Below, piece after piece: positions 54,569 through 63,061 of a stretch of DNA of 64,000 nt. How positions within the stretch are numbered: position 1 is the first letter of the stretch; each line of letters begins with the position of its first letter. This DNA is from Paenibacillus durus ATCC 35681 (GTDB lineage Bacteria > Bacillota > Bacilli > Paenibacillales > Paenibacillaceae). Where the stretch lies: NCBI RefSeq assembly GCF_000993825.1, contig NZ_CP011114.1, positions 4,526,001-4,590,000 of the forward strand. The letters are read 5' to 3'. Under the pieces are notes generated by a model, which saw only the letters and a list, made by a program, of their open reading frames with translations, was not told where the DNA came from and did not search any database. The position numbers and the translations under genes were made by a program.

Positions 54569-55990
54569 CTACTGAACTTCCCCATCCCATGCAGTCGTAA
54601 TCTCGCCCCTTATCCCTTCCAGCAGCTGCTCCTTGCCGTCCCGGTAGAACAAATTGTAGGTGTCAAAAGGGATGATCCGCCCGTCGGGATGGGCGATATG
54701 CACGCAGGACTTCTTCACCGACCGCACGTCGAAATTATGCGCATCGAGAAACTGCATCACAATCACCCGGAACACATTGTCGTAGCTGATCTGCTCCGGC
54801 ACGGCGGCAAACGGCAGACAGCAGAGCAGGCTTTTGAGCGACAGAGCGGAAGACACCGGCGAGTGGCCGGTGGAGAGCAGCTCGAACATTTTGCCCCGGA
54901 TTTCCGGGTCCTGCTCGAACACAATCGTATTGCTGCCTCCTTCAAGCAAAATATCCGGATCGATCAGTCCGGTCAGCGGCAGCACCTCCCCGCCCAGCTT
55001 CAGCGCGTGGCCCATCGCAAGGGAGTCGGGATGACAGGGCACCGGCAAAATATCCGCCTCCCCGAACACCCCCGACTGGTCGATAATGCTGCGGCGCACC
55101 TCGCTTACCGTCAGCCGGTCCGTCGCCGGGTCATAGCCCTCCAGCCTTCCCGCCGCCTGGATCGGCTGAATCGTCACGCCGCGTACAGCCCTTTGCTTCA
55201 GCCCGTACTGGATGATCGAGCCGATCTCTCCGTCATTCAGCCCCTTCTTGAGCGTGACGACAAGCGTCGTCGAAATATTGAATTCGTTCAGATGGCGAAT
55301 CGCATCCTCCCGGATGTGCCGCAAATCCGCACCCCTCAGCTCCTTCAGCACCGACGCCTCCAGGCTGTCGAACTGAAGGTAAATCTCGAAGCCCGGCATG
55401 TACGAAGCGAGCCGCCGCGCGAACTCCCGGTCCTTGGCGATACGGACGCCGTTCGTGTTCACCATGATATGCTTGATCGGACGGCTCTTGGCCATGTCCA
55501 GTATCTCGAAAAACTGCGGATGCGTCGTCGGCTCGCCGCCGCTGATCTGTACGATGTCCGGCTCGCCCTCATTCTCGACGATCCGGTCCAGCATGAATTC
55601 AATCTGCTCCAGCGACCGGTAGGACGTGCGGTGCGGCGACGACTCGGCAAAGCAGATCGGACAGCTCAGGTTGCAGTGATCCGTAATCTCCAGCAGCGTC
55701 AGGCAGCTGTGCTGCTCATGATCCGGGCAGAGGCCGCAGTCATACGGACAGCCATATTTAATCGGCGTATTCCACTGCAGCGGCATTTCCGAAGGCTTGA
55801 TAAACTCCCGGGTTCTTTTGTAATAAGGCACGTCTGTGGAGATCAGCACCTTTTCCGGGCCGTGGAGCAGGCATCTTTTGACCATATATATCCGCCCGTC
55901 TTCCTGGATGATCTTGGCCTCGACTTTGCGGTAGCACATGGAGCAGATGCTTGTGGTCAGCTCATGATAGAGATACGGTCGGTTCGGCAT
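54569..55990 (-). CDS. Multi-cluster radical SAM enzyme, tetraether/membrane-spanning lipid synthase-like
   Basis: A 473-residue radical SAM protein. The SAM cluster motif is CNLSCPIC (C106, C110, C113), followed by SGGEPTTHP. The N-terminus has extra cysteines: CSMC (16, 19), C40, then CPYDCGLC (81, 85, 88) and C96, which implies additional iron-sulfur or rubredoxin-like sites. This pattern is that of the MJ0619/Tes family, which couples lipid chains in archaea; bacterial relatives are linked to membrane-spanning lipids. It is last in an operon with an Lgt-fold protein. Family placement is strong, the reaction is inferred. Confidence 0.82.
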   Translation of the reverse strand: MPNRPYLYHELTTSICSMCYRKVEAKIIQEDGRIYMVKRCLLHGPEKVLISTDVPYYKRTREFIKPSEMPLQWNTPIKYGCPYDCGLCPDHEQHSCLTLLEITDHCNLSCPICFAESSPHRTSYRSLEQIEFMLDRIVENEGEPDIVQISGGEPTTHPQFFEILDMAKSRPIKHIMVNTNGVRIAKDREFARRLASYMPGFEIYLQFDSLEASVLKELRGADLRHIREDAIRHLNEFNISTTLVVTLKKGLNDGEIGSIIQYGLKQRAVRGVTIQPIQAAGRLEGYDPATDRLTVSEVRRSIIDQSGVFGEADILPVPCHPDSLAMGHALKLGGEVLPLTGLIDPDILLEGGSNTIVFEQDPEIRGKMFELLSTGHSPVSSALSLKSLLCCLPFAAVPEQISYDNVFRVIVMQFLDAHNFDVRSVKKSCVHIAHPDGRIIPFDTYNLFYRDGKEQLLEGIRGEITTAWDGEVQ

Positions 55991-56067
55991 GGGAGGACTC
56001 CTTTGCGGTTGGAATGGAATGGCTTGACTGGGGTGCTGGACTTCCGCAGCTGCCCGCCCCTGCGCGC

Positions 56068-56868
56068 TTAAACCCTCGAATCTCTACGGAGCGCGGGAGA
56101 ACGGCGGACACGCCCTTTGAACCACAGCAGCCAGGCGTAATAGGCTAGACCTGCGAGGCAGGCAAGCTGAATATTGTTCAGTCCGAGATAAGGATGGGGC
56201 GTCGGCTTAATGAAATCAACGGCAAACCGGAACGCCAAATAGCCGAACATGAACCACTGGAACATCCGCCCCGAGAGGTAAAAGGAACCGGCCGCCCTGC
56301 CAAGAGGCGCACGGCTTCGCCGGTACAGCGGGATGAGCAGCAGCGCGAGCGCCAGCAGAAAGACCATTTCATACAGCTGGGTCGGATGCCGCCGGACCCC
56401 GTCGCCAAAGTCGATGCCGGTAAACCAGGTTGTCGCGGTGCCATACGTATGGTCGTCAAGACCCGTCAGGAAACAGCCAATCCGCCCGATGAAGAGACCC
56501 AGTAGGAGCGGATACACAAAATCATCCCCGGTTGACCGGGTCCAGCCGATCCACTTCTTGGTCAGCTCAACGCCGATCAATCCGCCGAGCAGACCGCCGA
56601 CGATGGTCTTCCCGCCCCAGAGGAAGTGAAGCTGCCGAAGCTGCTCCCACGTCGCTGCCGGGTCCTCCAGCCAGAACAGCAGCTTCGCTCCGAGCGCCGC
56701 GCCCAGAATGGTGCCCGCCAGAATTTGCAGACTCATCAGCCGGGACATTTCGCTCGGACGCCGGGTCCACAGATACACCCGGAAGCCGATAAAGTACGAG
56801 AGCGACTCGAACAGCACATGCGGATGAATCCGCCAGGAACCGATAACGAGATATACGGGGAATTCCAT
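56068..56868 (-). CDS. Divergent Lgt-fold membrane protein (prolipoprotein diacylglyceryl transferase family)
   Basis: A 266-residue protein with about seven helices. Lgt features are kept in GRIGCF (Arg143 of E. coli Lgt), RHPTQLYE and LAFRFAVDF (Arg239). Key residues are lost: the essential HGGL His (His103) is Val in GGKTIVGGLLGG, Asn146 is Cys, and the Glu151 position is Leu followed by DDHTYG. It is therefore unlikely to be the housekeeping Lgt. It lies between a zinc-finger membrane protein and a lipid-type radical SAM gene, so it may move or present a lipid for that enzyme. Confidence 0.8.
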   Translation of the reverse strand: MEFPVYLVIGSWRIHPHVLFESLSYFIGFRVYLWTRRPSEMSRLMSLQILAGTILGAALGAKLLFWLEDPAATWEQLRQLHFLWGGKTIVGGLLGGLIGVELTKKWIGWTRSTGDDFVYPLLLGLFIGRIGCFLTGLDDHTYGTATTWFTGIDFGDGVRRHPTQLYEMVFLLALALLLIPLYRRSRAPLGRAAGSFYLSGRMFQWFMFGYLAFRFAVDFIKPTPHPYLGLNNIQLACLAGLAYYAWLLWFKGRVRRSPALRRDSRV

Positions 56869-56887
56869 CGGCGCGCTCCTTTGATTA

Positions 56888-57148
56888 TTATGACAGGCTG
56901 AAGATATAGGCTCCGCAGATCGCAGCCAGCAGCACCGTTAGCGCCCCGATAATGGCCAGGATGGCCACGATGACCCGGAAGACCGCGCTTCGCCCTTTGG
57001 GCTGCGGCTTAACCAGCGACTCCGCGCAGTTCTCGCGGCATCTCCCGAGATCCGGATCATAGCATTCCTCGCACAGCGGCTTGCCGCACCTGGCGCATTG
57101 ATGAACCGCCTGGCGGTCCGGGTGATTCATGCAACGGAAACCGGCCAT
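56888..57148 (-). CDS. B-box-type zinc-finger small membrane protein
   Basis: An 86-residue protein. The N-terminal 45 residues hold a zinc-binding pattern (CMNHPDRQAVHQCARCGKPL, then CEECYDPDLGRC and a further Cys), followed by one C-terminal transmembrane helix (about 58-82). GAGGTGAAGGT precedes the ATG. It is the first gene of the operon with the Lgt-fold and radical SAM genes. Function unknown. Confidence 0.78.
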   Translation of the reverse strand: MAGFRCMNHPDRQAVHQCARCGKPLCEECYDPDLGRCRENCAESLVKPQPKGRSAVFRVIVAILAIIGALTVLLAAICGAYIFSLS

Positions 57149-57160
57149 ACCTTCACCTCA

Positions 57161-57192
57161 TTTGGAATTTGGAGTTTGGAGTTTGGAGTTTG
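57161..57192. repeat. Short tandem repeat of TTTGGAG
   Basis: Four heptamers (one variant TTTGGAA then three TTTGGAG) end 13 bp before the start codon of the zinc-finger gene, in its 5' leader. Confidence 0.75.
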
Positions 57193-57273
57193 CCTCTATT
57201 GTAAACGCTAACCTAGGCTTTCCGCCAGAGAAACCTTGACCCAATATATGGCTTGAGGTGACTGCCCGGAGAG

Positions 57274-57858
57274 TCACTGCGCCGAAAAATACCGTTCTAC
57301 CATAGCCAGCTTCTTCGCCTGTTTCCCCTTCTTGCTTTCCATAGACCCGAACTCGAAGAATTTAACCTTACGGATGCCGACAAAATGGAACAAGCCGCGC
57401 TTCATCAGCACTTTATGCGCATTGTTCAAGGTTAGCAGCGGATAGTGGGCCGGTCCCTTCATCGTGGAAATGCAGACGGCGCGCTTCCCTTTCAGCAGCC
57501 CCTCGGGAAAAATCCGGTTCGGCCGGTCTCGATAGGCAAAGTTAGAGGCGAACATTCGGTCAATATAACCCAGCAGGATAGCTGGAGGTCTGCCCCAATA
57601 GATCGGATAGATGAACACAAGCTGGTCGGCCCAGCGGATTTGTTCTCTGTATTTTTCCAGCTCCGGGTCCTTGTGCATATCCCTTCTTCTTCGTTCTTTA
57701 TTGTATACCAGCGACGGATCGAAGCTTTCCTCATACAAATCCAATACCTGAAATTCCCCGGAAGCGGCATTCTGCCTAATTCCCTGTATAACAGCGTTCA
57801 AGAAGGCGCCATTCAAACTTTCACGATTCGGATGGGCATAGACGATCAATGTGTTCAC
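57274..57858 (-). CDS. NAD(P)H-dependent oxidoreductase (flavodoxin-like fold)
   Basis: A 194-residue quinone/azo-type reductase of the KefF/YwrO group: LIVYAHPNRESLNGAFLNAV, QFVFIYPIYWGRPPAILLGYIDR as a loose match to family sequence (here DQLVFIYPIYWGRPP) and RKVKFFEFG. FMN or FAD is probably bound. Divergent from a MarR regulator, with two operator-like palindromes between, which suggests induction by quinones or oxidants. Confidence 0.87.
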   Translation of the reverse strand: MNTLIVYAHPNRESLNGAFLNAVIQGIRQNAASGEFQVLDLYEESFDPSLVYNKERRRRDMHKDPELEKYREQIRWADQLVFIYPIYWGRPPAILLGYIDRMFASNFAYRDRPNRIFPEGLLKGKRAVCISTMKGPAHYPLLTLNNAHKVLMKRGLFHFVGIRKVKFFEFGSMESKKGKQAKKLAMVERYFSAQ

Positions 57859-57879
57859 GATTCATCACCTCATAATTGG

Positions 57880-57945
57880 TTATCAAATGATAATTTTTAT
57901 TTCACAACTATATTATGCGTTCCTTAATTAGTTGTCAATTGATAA
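57880..57945. promoter_or_regulatory. Pair of MarR-type operators
   Basis: TTATCAAATGATAA (57880-57893) is a perfect 14-bp palindrome; TTGTCAATTGATAA (57932-57945) is nearly the same, with one mismatch in its symmetry. They lie 52 bp apart, one near each divergent start. Confidence 0.72.
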
Positions 57946-58004
57946 ATAGATTGCGCGTAAAAAAAATATTTGTCATAATAGTTCCACATAGATGAGGTGA
58001 TAAC

Positions 58005-58436
58005 ATGCCATTACCCGAATTCGCCAATAAACTCAGGACGTTCGGAACCGAATTCTCGAAAATAACGCGCTATCTGCTTACCGCGACCAAACCGGAAGAT
58101 GTAACGCTGCTTCAATATGAAATTTTGCATTTCCTATACACCGAAGACTCGGCCACCTTTGGCCAGATCAGCGCCTGCACCGGTATGTCCCTGCCCAATA
58201 CGAGCCGCGAAGTCAAGAAGTTAATTGGGAAGAAGCTGGCTACCAAACGGGCCGATATCAAGGATAAAAGAGTTCATTTTGTCGAGCTTTCCCCCTCGGG
58301 AAAAGAATTGATGGCGGCGTCATTGGCAAAGCTGGAGAGGCTGATCTCTGGGCAATATGCCCATTTGAATCCGGAGGACGTGAACGAAGTGATGCAGGCG
58401 CTAGACCTGCTGTCGGAAAAGCTGCTGGGGGAATGA
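58005..58436 (+). CDS. MarR family transcriptional regulator
   Basis: A 143-residue winged-helix regulator: TLLQYEILHFLYTEDSATFG, GMSLPNTSREVKKLIGKKL recognition region and DIKDKRVHFVELSPSG wing. GAGGTG lies upstream of the ATG. Probably autoregulated and a repressor of the divergent oxidoreductase. Confidence 0.9.
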   Translation: MPLPEFANKLRTFGTEFSKITRYLLTATKPEDVTLLQYEILHFLYTEDSATFGQISACTGMSLPNTSREVKKLIGKKLATKRADIKDKRVHFVELSPSGKELMAASLAKLERLISGQYAHLNPEDVNEVMQALDLLSEKLLGE

Positions 58437-58507
58437 GATGGACAACGCGTACAAGGCTGGGATTTCTTTCGAGAGATCCCGGCCTTTTCTCTGCGGCACC
58501 GCCTTTT

Positions 58508-58547
58508 GTAACTCTCAAGTAACTATATGACTTCAAAGTGCGTACTT
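58508..58547 (+). promoter_or_regulatory. HxlR-family operator upstream of the SDR gene (site C)
   Basis: GTAAC-N6-GTAAC-N11-AAAGTGC-G-T-A-CTT, the same spacing as sites A and B. Confidence 0.68.
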
Positions 58548-58609
58548 TTCAGTCATCGCCCGGCTGCGCACAATGAGGATGTAACCATTACAAGGAAGGA
58601 GAGGATTAA

Positions 58610-59683
58610 ATGATGAACACTAATGCAGCGGCGCCGCGAAAAACGGCTCTTGTTGTTGGAGCTAACGGGGTGATCGGGCGCAATTTGATTGATTATCTTG
58701 CCACGCTTCCCGATTGGGATATCATCGGCGTATCACGACGCGGCGGAGAATCATCCGGCCGTGTCCGCTATATTGCCGCGGATTTACTGAATCCCTTGGA
58801 GAGCCGCGAGAAATTAAGCAGCCTGACGGAGGTGACCCATATTTTCTACGCCGCCTACCAGGACCGCCCGACATGGGCGGAACTCGTTCCGCCAAACCTC
58901 GCTATGCTCGTCAACACCGTTGAGGCCGTCGAGCCGGTTGCCGCTAAGCTCAAGCATATCAGTCTCATGCAGGGCTACAAAGTGTACGGAGCGCATCTTG
59001 GACCTTTCAAGACGCCGGCCCGCGAGAGCGACGCCGATCATATGCCGCCGGAATTCAATATTGACCAACAGAAGTTTCTAGAGAATCGGCAGCAGGGAAA
59101 AAGCTGGACTTGGTCGGCGCTCCGCCCTTCCGTCGTGTGCGGTTTCGCTCTCGGCAATCCAATGAATCTGGCTATGGTCATCGCCGTCTATGCCTCTATG
59201 TCGAAAGAGCTGGGAATCCCCCTTCGCTTTCCCGGCAAGCCGGGCGCTTACCATAGTTTATTGGAGATGACCGATGCCGGGCTGCTTGCGAAAGCAACGG
59301 TGTGGGCGGCAACTGACGAGCGCTGCGCGAATCAGGCTTTCAATATTACGAACGGGGACTTGTTCCGGTGGAGCGAACTTTGGCCCAAGATCGCCGCGTA
59401 CTTTGAACTGGAGACGGCCCCGCCGCTGCCGATGTCGCTGGACGTCGTGATGCAGGACAAAGAAGCGCTCTGGGAGGCCATGGTAGAGAAATACGGCCTG
59501 GAGCCGAACAGCTATAGCAGCGTTTCCTCATGGCGCTTCGGTGACTTTGTGTTTTCCTGGGATTACGACTTTTTCGCTGACGGCACCAAGGCTCGCAGGG
59601 CCGGCTTTCATGAGTTTGTGGATACGGAGTCCATGTTCCTGAACATTTTTGAAGACTTCCGCCGCCGCAAGGTCATTCCATAA
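58610..59683 (+). CDS. SDR oxidoreductase, PRISE (progesterone 5-beta-reductase/iridoid synthase-like)
   Basis: A 357-residue extended SDR. Nucleotide motif ALVVGANGVIGRNLIDYL, DLLNP, and the PRISE-type active-site region SLMQGYKVYGAHLGPF, in which the Tyr/Lys pair replaces the classical YxxxK. RPSVVCGFALGNPMNL and TNGDLFRWSELWP are also typical. Such enzymes reduce activated C=C bonds (enones), which suits detoxification of electrophiles. GGAGAGG precedes the ATG pair. Convergent HxlR gene follows. Confidence 0.85.
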   Translation: MMNTNAAAPRKTALVVGANGVIGRNLIDYLATLPDWDIIGVSRRGGESSGRVRYIAADLLNPLESREKLSSLTEVTHIFYAAYQDRPTWAELVPPNLAMLVNTVEAVEPVAAKLKHISLMQGYKVYGAHLGPFKTPARESDADHMPPEFNIDQQKFLENRQQGKSWTWSALRPSVVCGFALGNPMNLAMVIAVYASMSKELGIPLRFPGKPGAYHSLLEMTDAGLLAKATVWAATDERCANQAFNITNGDLFRWSELWPKIAAYFELETAPPLPMSLDVVMQDKEALWEAMVEKYGLEPNSYSSVSSWRFGDFVFSWDYDFFADGTKARRAGFHEFVDTESMFLNIFEDFRRRKVIP

Positions 59684-59694
59684 CCCTTATACGC

Positions 59695-59736
59695 AAAAGA
59701 AACCGGTCTTTCGCACTTCATAGACCGGTTTCTTTC
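59695..59736. terminator. Bidirectional terminator
   Basis: AAAAGAAACCGGTCT pairs with AGACCGGTTTCTTT; serves both converging genes. Confidence 0.85.
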
Positions 59737-60098
59737 GCTGTTTGGACTTCGGACAAGATAACGGCTTGATCCCCGTATTTCCGTTCAACATGGGTATCCC
59801 CCCAACGGCACATGAGATGAAGGATTTCCTTGAGGCTCCAACCGTAGTCGGTCAGCTCATATTCAACTTTGGGCGGAACCGTATTGTAAGATGTCCGCTT
59901 AACGACCTCATCCCTCTCCAGTTCTCTTAGCTGCTGCGTCAGCACTTTCTGTGTGATGGCAGGCATCAGGCTCATGAACTCGCCGTTACGTTTCTTGCCA
60001 AACGTGAGATGGAACAAGATTACCGGTTTCCACTTGCCTCCAATTACTTCGAGTGTCGCTTCTACCGCAGTATTGTAAGTTTTCATCGGTTCCAGCAT
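59718..60098 (-). CDS. HxlR family transcriptional regulator
   Basis: A 126-residue winged-helix regulator: [38 protein letters not shown] and VPPKVEYELTDYGWSL. Unlike its two relatives in the window it lacks the Cys before the core (Ala/Glu there). Start at 60098, with GGAGG upstream; a TTG at 60125 precedes that site. Convergent with the SDR gene it probably regulates. The gap to 60369 holds a weak hairpin at 60222-60256 and no gene. Confidence 0.88.
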   Translation of the reverse strand: MLEPMKTYNTAVEATLEVIGGKWKPVILFHLTFGKKRNGEFMSLMPAITQKVLTQQLRELERDEVVKRTSYNTVPPKVEYELTDYGWSLKEILHLMCRWGDTHVERKYGDQAVILSEVQTAKETGL

Positions 60099-60369
60099 AA
60101 GTTCGAACACCTCCGACCTTAACAAGCAGTCCTTTTGATTCGGTCAGGCCTTTCTTAAAACCTAAATAGTCGATTTCCAGCTTTATTCTATCACAATTAG
60201 AAAAACCGATCATGCCAATATAAAACCTGCCGATTCGATCCGAGCCGACAGGTTTTTCGTTTGTCACTCTCTCCTTTTTTTGCTATTCTTAATAGAAAAA
60301 TTTGGCCGAGTGAGCTGCCTACAGCGCAGGATTATGGCGCCAAGGTTCCGGCCCGGAAAGGTATAGGAC

Positions 60370-61212
60370 ATGCCCAAACCAAGAGAAAGCATCTACAAAC
60401 GATATAATCCCGCCGTCACTGCCGACCTCGACTTTGGAGGGTCTGCGTATTGGTTCATTTTTAGCTCCGGCAGACTGCTCGTTACAGAGTCAGCCGGCAT
60501 TATCGGCATTCCGCTTGCGCAATCAGCCGAGCAGCTGCGTATTGACCCGGTGCGCACTTTGTATCTCGGGACATTTGAAGATACCCCGAGCTTCGCCGCA
60601 GAGGTCCGGCCGGACGCTGCCGAACCGGAAGGCATGGTCTTCCGCCCGCTCCGCTCTTTGTATGACGAAGTGGACGAAGACCTGTTCCACCTGGCAGGCA
60701 AGGCGATCCAAATGCTCGCCTGGGATGATACGCATCAGTACTGCGGCCGGTGCGGGACGCAGACGATGTTATCAGAGATTGAGAGATCCCGGAAATGTCC
60801 GAACTGCGGGCTGGTCAATTATCCTCGCCTGGCACCGGCGGTGATTACTGCTATTCTGAAGGATAACCAGATTCTGCTCGCTCATGCCCGGCATTTTCAG
60901 AATAATATGTACGGGTTGATTGCCGGCTTTGTCGAGCCCGGCGAGACGCTGGAGGACTGTGTGAAGCGTGAGATCATGGAGGAAGTCGGAATTAAGGTCA
61001 ACAATATCCGCTATTTTGGCAGCCAGCAGTGGCCTTTTCCCCATTCCTTAATGGTTGGTTTCCTCGCTGATTACGAAAGCGGCGAAATCACGGTGGACGG
61101 AGAGGAAATTGTCCATGCCGATTGGTTCGAACCCGGCAATCTGCCCGTCATTCCGGCAAATGTCAGCATCGCCCGGAAAATCATCGACTGGTACGTGGAG
61201 AACTATTCCTGA
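60370..61212 (+). CDS. nudC: NAD(+) diphosphatase
   Basis: A 280-residue Nudix hydrolase. Zinc ribbon CGRCG...CPNCG (about 121-141), then the Nudix box GFVEPGETLEDCVKREIMEE and the NADH-pyrophosphatase tag SQQWPFPHS, which marks NudC. It cleaves NAD(H) to NMN(H) and AMP and can decap NAD-RNA in E. coli. Family length is normal. No ribosome site stands out (GGAAAGG at eight bases). Confidence 0.93.
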   Translation: MPKPRESIYKRYNPAVTADLDFGGSAYWFIFSSGRLLVTESAGIIGIPLAQSAEQLRIDPVRTLYLGTFEDTPSFAAEVRPDAAEPEGMVFRPLRSLYDEVDEDLFHLAGKAIQMLAWDDTHQYCGRCGTQTMLSEIERSRKCPNCGLVNYPRLAPAVITAILKDNQILLAHARHFQNNMYGLIAGFVEPGETLEDCVKREIMEEVGIKVNNIRYFGSQQWPFPHSLMVGFLADYESGEITVDGEEIVHADWFEPGNLPVIPANVSIARKIIDWYVENYS

Positions 61213-61278
61213 GGGTAACCCCCTCCCTCCGTCATGCATATGTTGGATAGACAAATGCCCAGGATGGAGGAACCCAGA

Positions 61279-61950
61279 ATGAACTCTCCGCTCAATTCTC
61301 CGGCGCTGACGCTTAAGGCGGATTCCAATCAGCATATTAACTACCAGGCAGATGCGCACAATTACCTCACCCAAGTGTTCGGAGCCGAGCTCCCGGCTAT
61401 CCAAACGGGGCTCTTCAACGTGCATATGACCAGAGGATTCGTCGTTCAGCCGCATTGGCATACGAACGCGACGGAGCTTATCTTTGCCATCAGCGGGGAA
61501 ATCCTAACATCCGTATTTAATCCTTGTACGCAGCAGCTTATGACCTACAAGCTGACTCCCGGTCAGGTGTGCGTACTTCCCAAAGGATGGTTCCACTGGA
61601 TTGTCCTCTTATCGGAGCAGGCGCACTTTTTAGCTATTTTTGACGTCCCTACCCCTGATGTCGTCTATGGCTCTGATTTCCTGAAAGCCATCCCTCCGGA
61701 AGTCCTGAACCGGGCCTACTGCGTAAGCGAGGAGGATTACAAGAAAGCGGTCGCTCCGCTGCAAGAATCCGTCATTTTAGGGCCACCTCCGGGCTGCGGG
61801 AATGTCCCGCCGTCGGTTCAAGGAATCCAGAAGCGTCCGCATCACGGCGGCCACCAAGCTGCAGCTTCTTCCCCGTGTCCCTCCCACGGTCAAGTATATC
61901 TGCACGGTTATGCCGGGCAGCCCTATAACCGTTATCCTTATTCGTACTAG
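61279..61950 (+). CDS. Cupin domain protein with disordered tail
   Basis: A 223-residue protein. A single germin-type cupin barrel holds VVQPHWHTNATELIFAISGE and PKGWFHWIVLL, giving metal ligands His, His, Glu and His. After residue about 170 a Pro/Gly/His/Tyr-rich low-complexity tail follows (PPPGCGN, HHGGH, YNRYPYSY), unusual for soluble cupins and similar in style to spore-coat proteins. The start is set by GGAGG eight bases upstream. Confidence 0.82.
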   Translation: MNSPLNSPALTLKADSNQHINYQADAHNYLTQVFGAELPAIQTGLFNVHMTRGFVVQPHWHTNATELIFAISGEILTSVFNPCTQQLMTYKLTPGQVCVLPKGWFHWIVLLSEQAHFLAIFDVPTPDVVYGSDFLKAIPPEVLNRAYCVSEEDYKKAVAPLQESVILGPPPGCGNVPPSVQGIQKRPHHGGHQAAASSPCPSHGQVYLHGYAGQPYNRYPYSY

Positions 61951-61990
61951 GTACATGATCGCGCCCGGCCTTGTTACCCCGCTGGACAGC

Positions 61991-62021
61991 AAAACAGCCG
62001 TTTGGATTAAACGGCTGTTTT
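61991..62021. terminator. Bidirectional terminator
   Basis: AAAACAGCCGTT pairs with AACGGCTGTTTT around a short loop. Confidence 0.85.
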
Positions 62022-62125
62022 GCTTTATGATATACCCCGTTATAGACTATATAAACTTCTCGGTCCTTGGCCGGGCGGCCTTTTCTACGGCACGACATCC
62101 GATATTGGGGACTCCATCGATATCC

Positions 62126-62935
62126 TTAGTGCAGATTGGACAAATCATTCGCTGTGCCGGCGATATGTACGTAGGCGCGGTTCAGCTCCTGCATGGACAA
62201 CGCTTGATGCCGTGCGAACTCACGGATATCCTGCACGGATTGATTCATCTGGGTAATGGACTGCTTCATCGCTTCCATCTGCTCGTGAATATGGTTTGCC
62301 AAGTCTCCGCTCGTTGCACCCAGCTTGCGAATCTCCGTGGCGACAACCCCGAAGCCGCGGCCCTCATCACCCGCTCTTGCCGCTTCAATCGCGGCGTTCA
62401 GACCCAGCAGATGGGATTGGTCGGCAATATGCTTCACCGATGTAAGAATCTGAAAGCTGCTCTCAATTTCGTTTAACATGGTCAAGGTATGCTCGGCAAG
62501 CTGGTCCAATCTTTCGGTCGTCCCTTCTGCCGAACGGGTAACTTCTTCTGAAGTCGCCGTCATTTCTTCTACCAGAGAAGACAGCTCCTGCGCCCCCTCC
62601 TGGAGCTTGATGTTGCGATTGTTGGAAGTGAGGGATGCCATAACGCCGATCACCTGATCGTCTTCCATGATGGGTACGGCCGTTGAGATATAAGGTACGC
62701 CGAAATTTTGCGCTCCCCGCTCTTCACGCTGCACTTTTTTAGTCTCCATCGCAGTATAGGATACTGTGCCTTTGAAATTTTCAACAGACGCTCCGACCGG
62801 AATCTTTAGATCAACCGTTTTTCCGGGAAGATAGGCCAGCACTTTATCTGTATCGGCCAGTACCAAAGCCGCATCCTCCGCATACGTGTGTTGAATTAAA
62901 TCAAGTACATTTTGCAACTGTTCCATTTTTTCCAT
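62126..62935 (-). CDS. Soluble methyl-accepting chemotaxis protein (YfmS-like)
   Basis: A 269-residue receptor with no transmembrane helix. Residues about 1-110 form a small sensory domain ([21 protein letters not shown]); the rest is a shortened MCP signalling hairpin with tip [20 protein letters not shown]. It probably joins CheA/CheW arrays from the cytoplasm. The ATG at 62935 has GGCGG nine bases upstream. Confidence 0.88.
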   Translation of the reverse strand: MEKMEQLQNVLDLIQHTYAEDAALVLADTDKVLAYLPGKTVDLKIPVGASVENFKGTVSYTAMETKKVQREERGAQNFGVPYISTAVPIMEDDQVIGVMASLTSNNRNIKLQEGAQELSSLVEEMTATSEEVTRSAEGTTERLDQLAEHTLTMLNEIESSFQILTSVKHIADQSHLLGLNAAIEAARAGDEGRGFGVVATEIRKLGATSGDLANHIHEQMEAMKQSITQMNQSVQDIREFARHQALSMQELNRAYVHIAGTANDLSNLH

Positions 62936-63061
62936 TTCAATCAACCGCCTGTATAATAGAATAACTGCCTTATTCCATTATCGTCCTGTTTTCGTAAACG
63001 GTTATACACTGATGGATTTTTTCTGAAAACTTTCAAAAATAGTGAGGCCAAAGAGAGCCTG

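Noticed and set aside
54560..56071. 503-codon plus-strand frame opposite the radical SAM gene
   Set aside because: Arg- and Gln-rich antisense shadow of a high-GC gene; the minus strand has all the cysteine motifs.
60222..60256. Hairpin AAAACCTG/CAGGTTTT followed by T-rich DNA
   Set aside because: Terminator-like, but no gene ends next to it on the plus strand and the stem is interrupted; too weak to list as a terminator.
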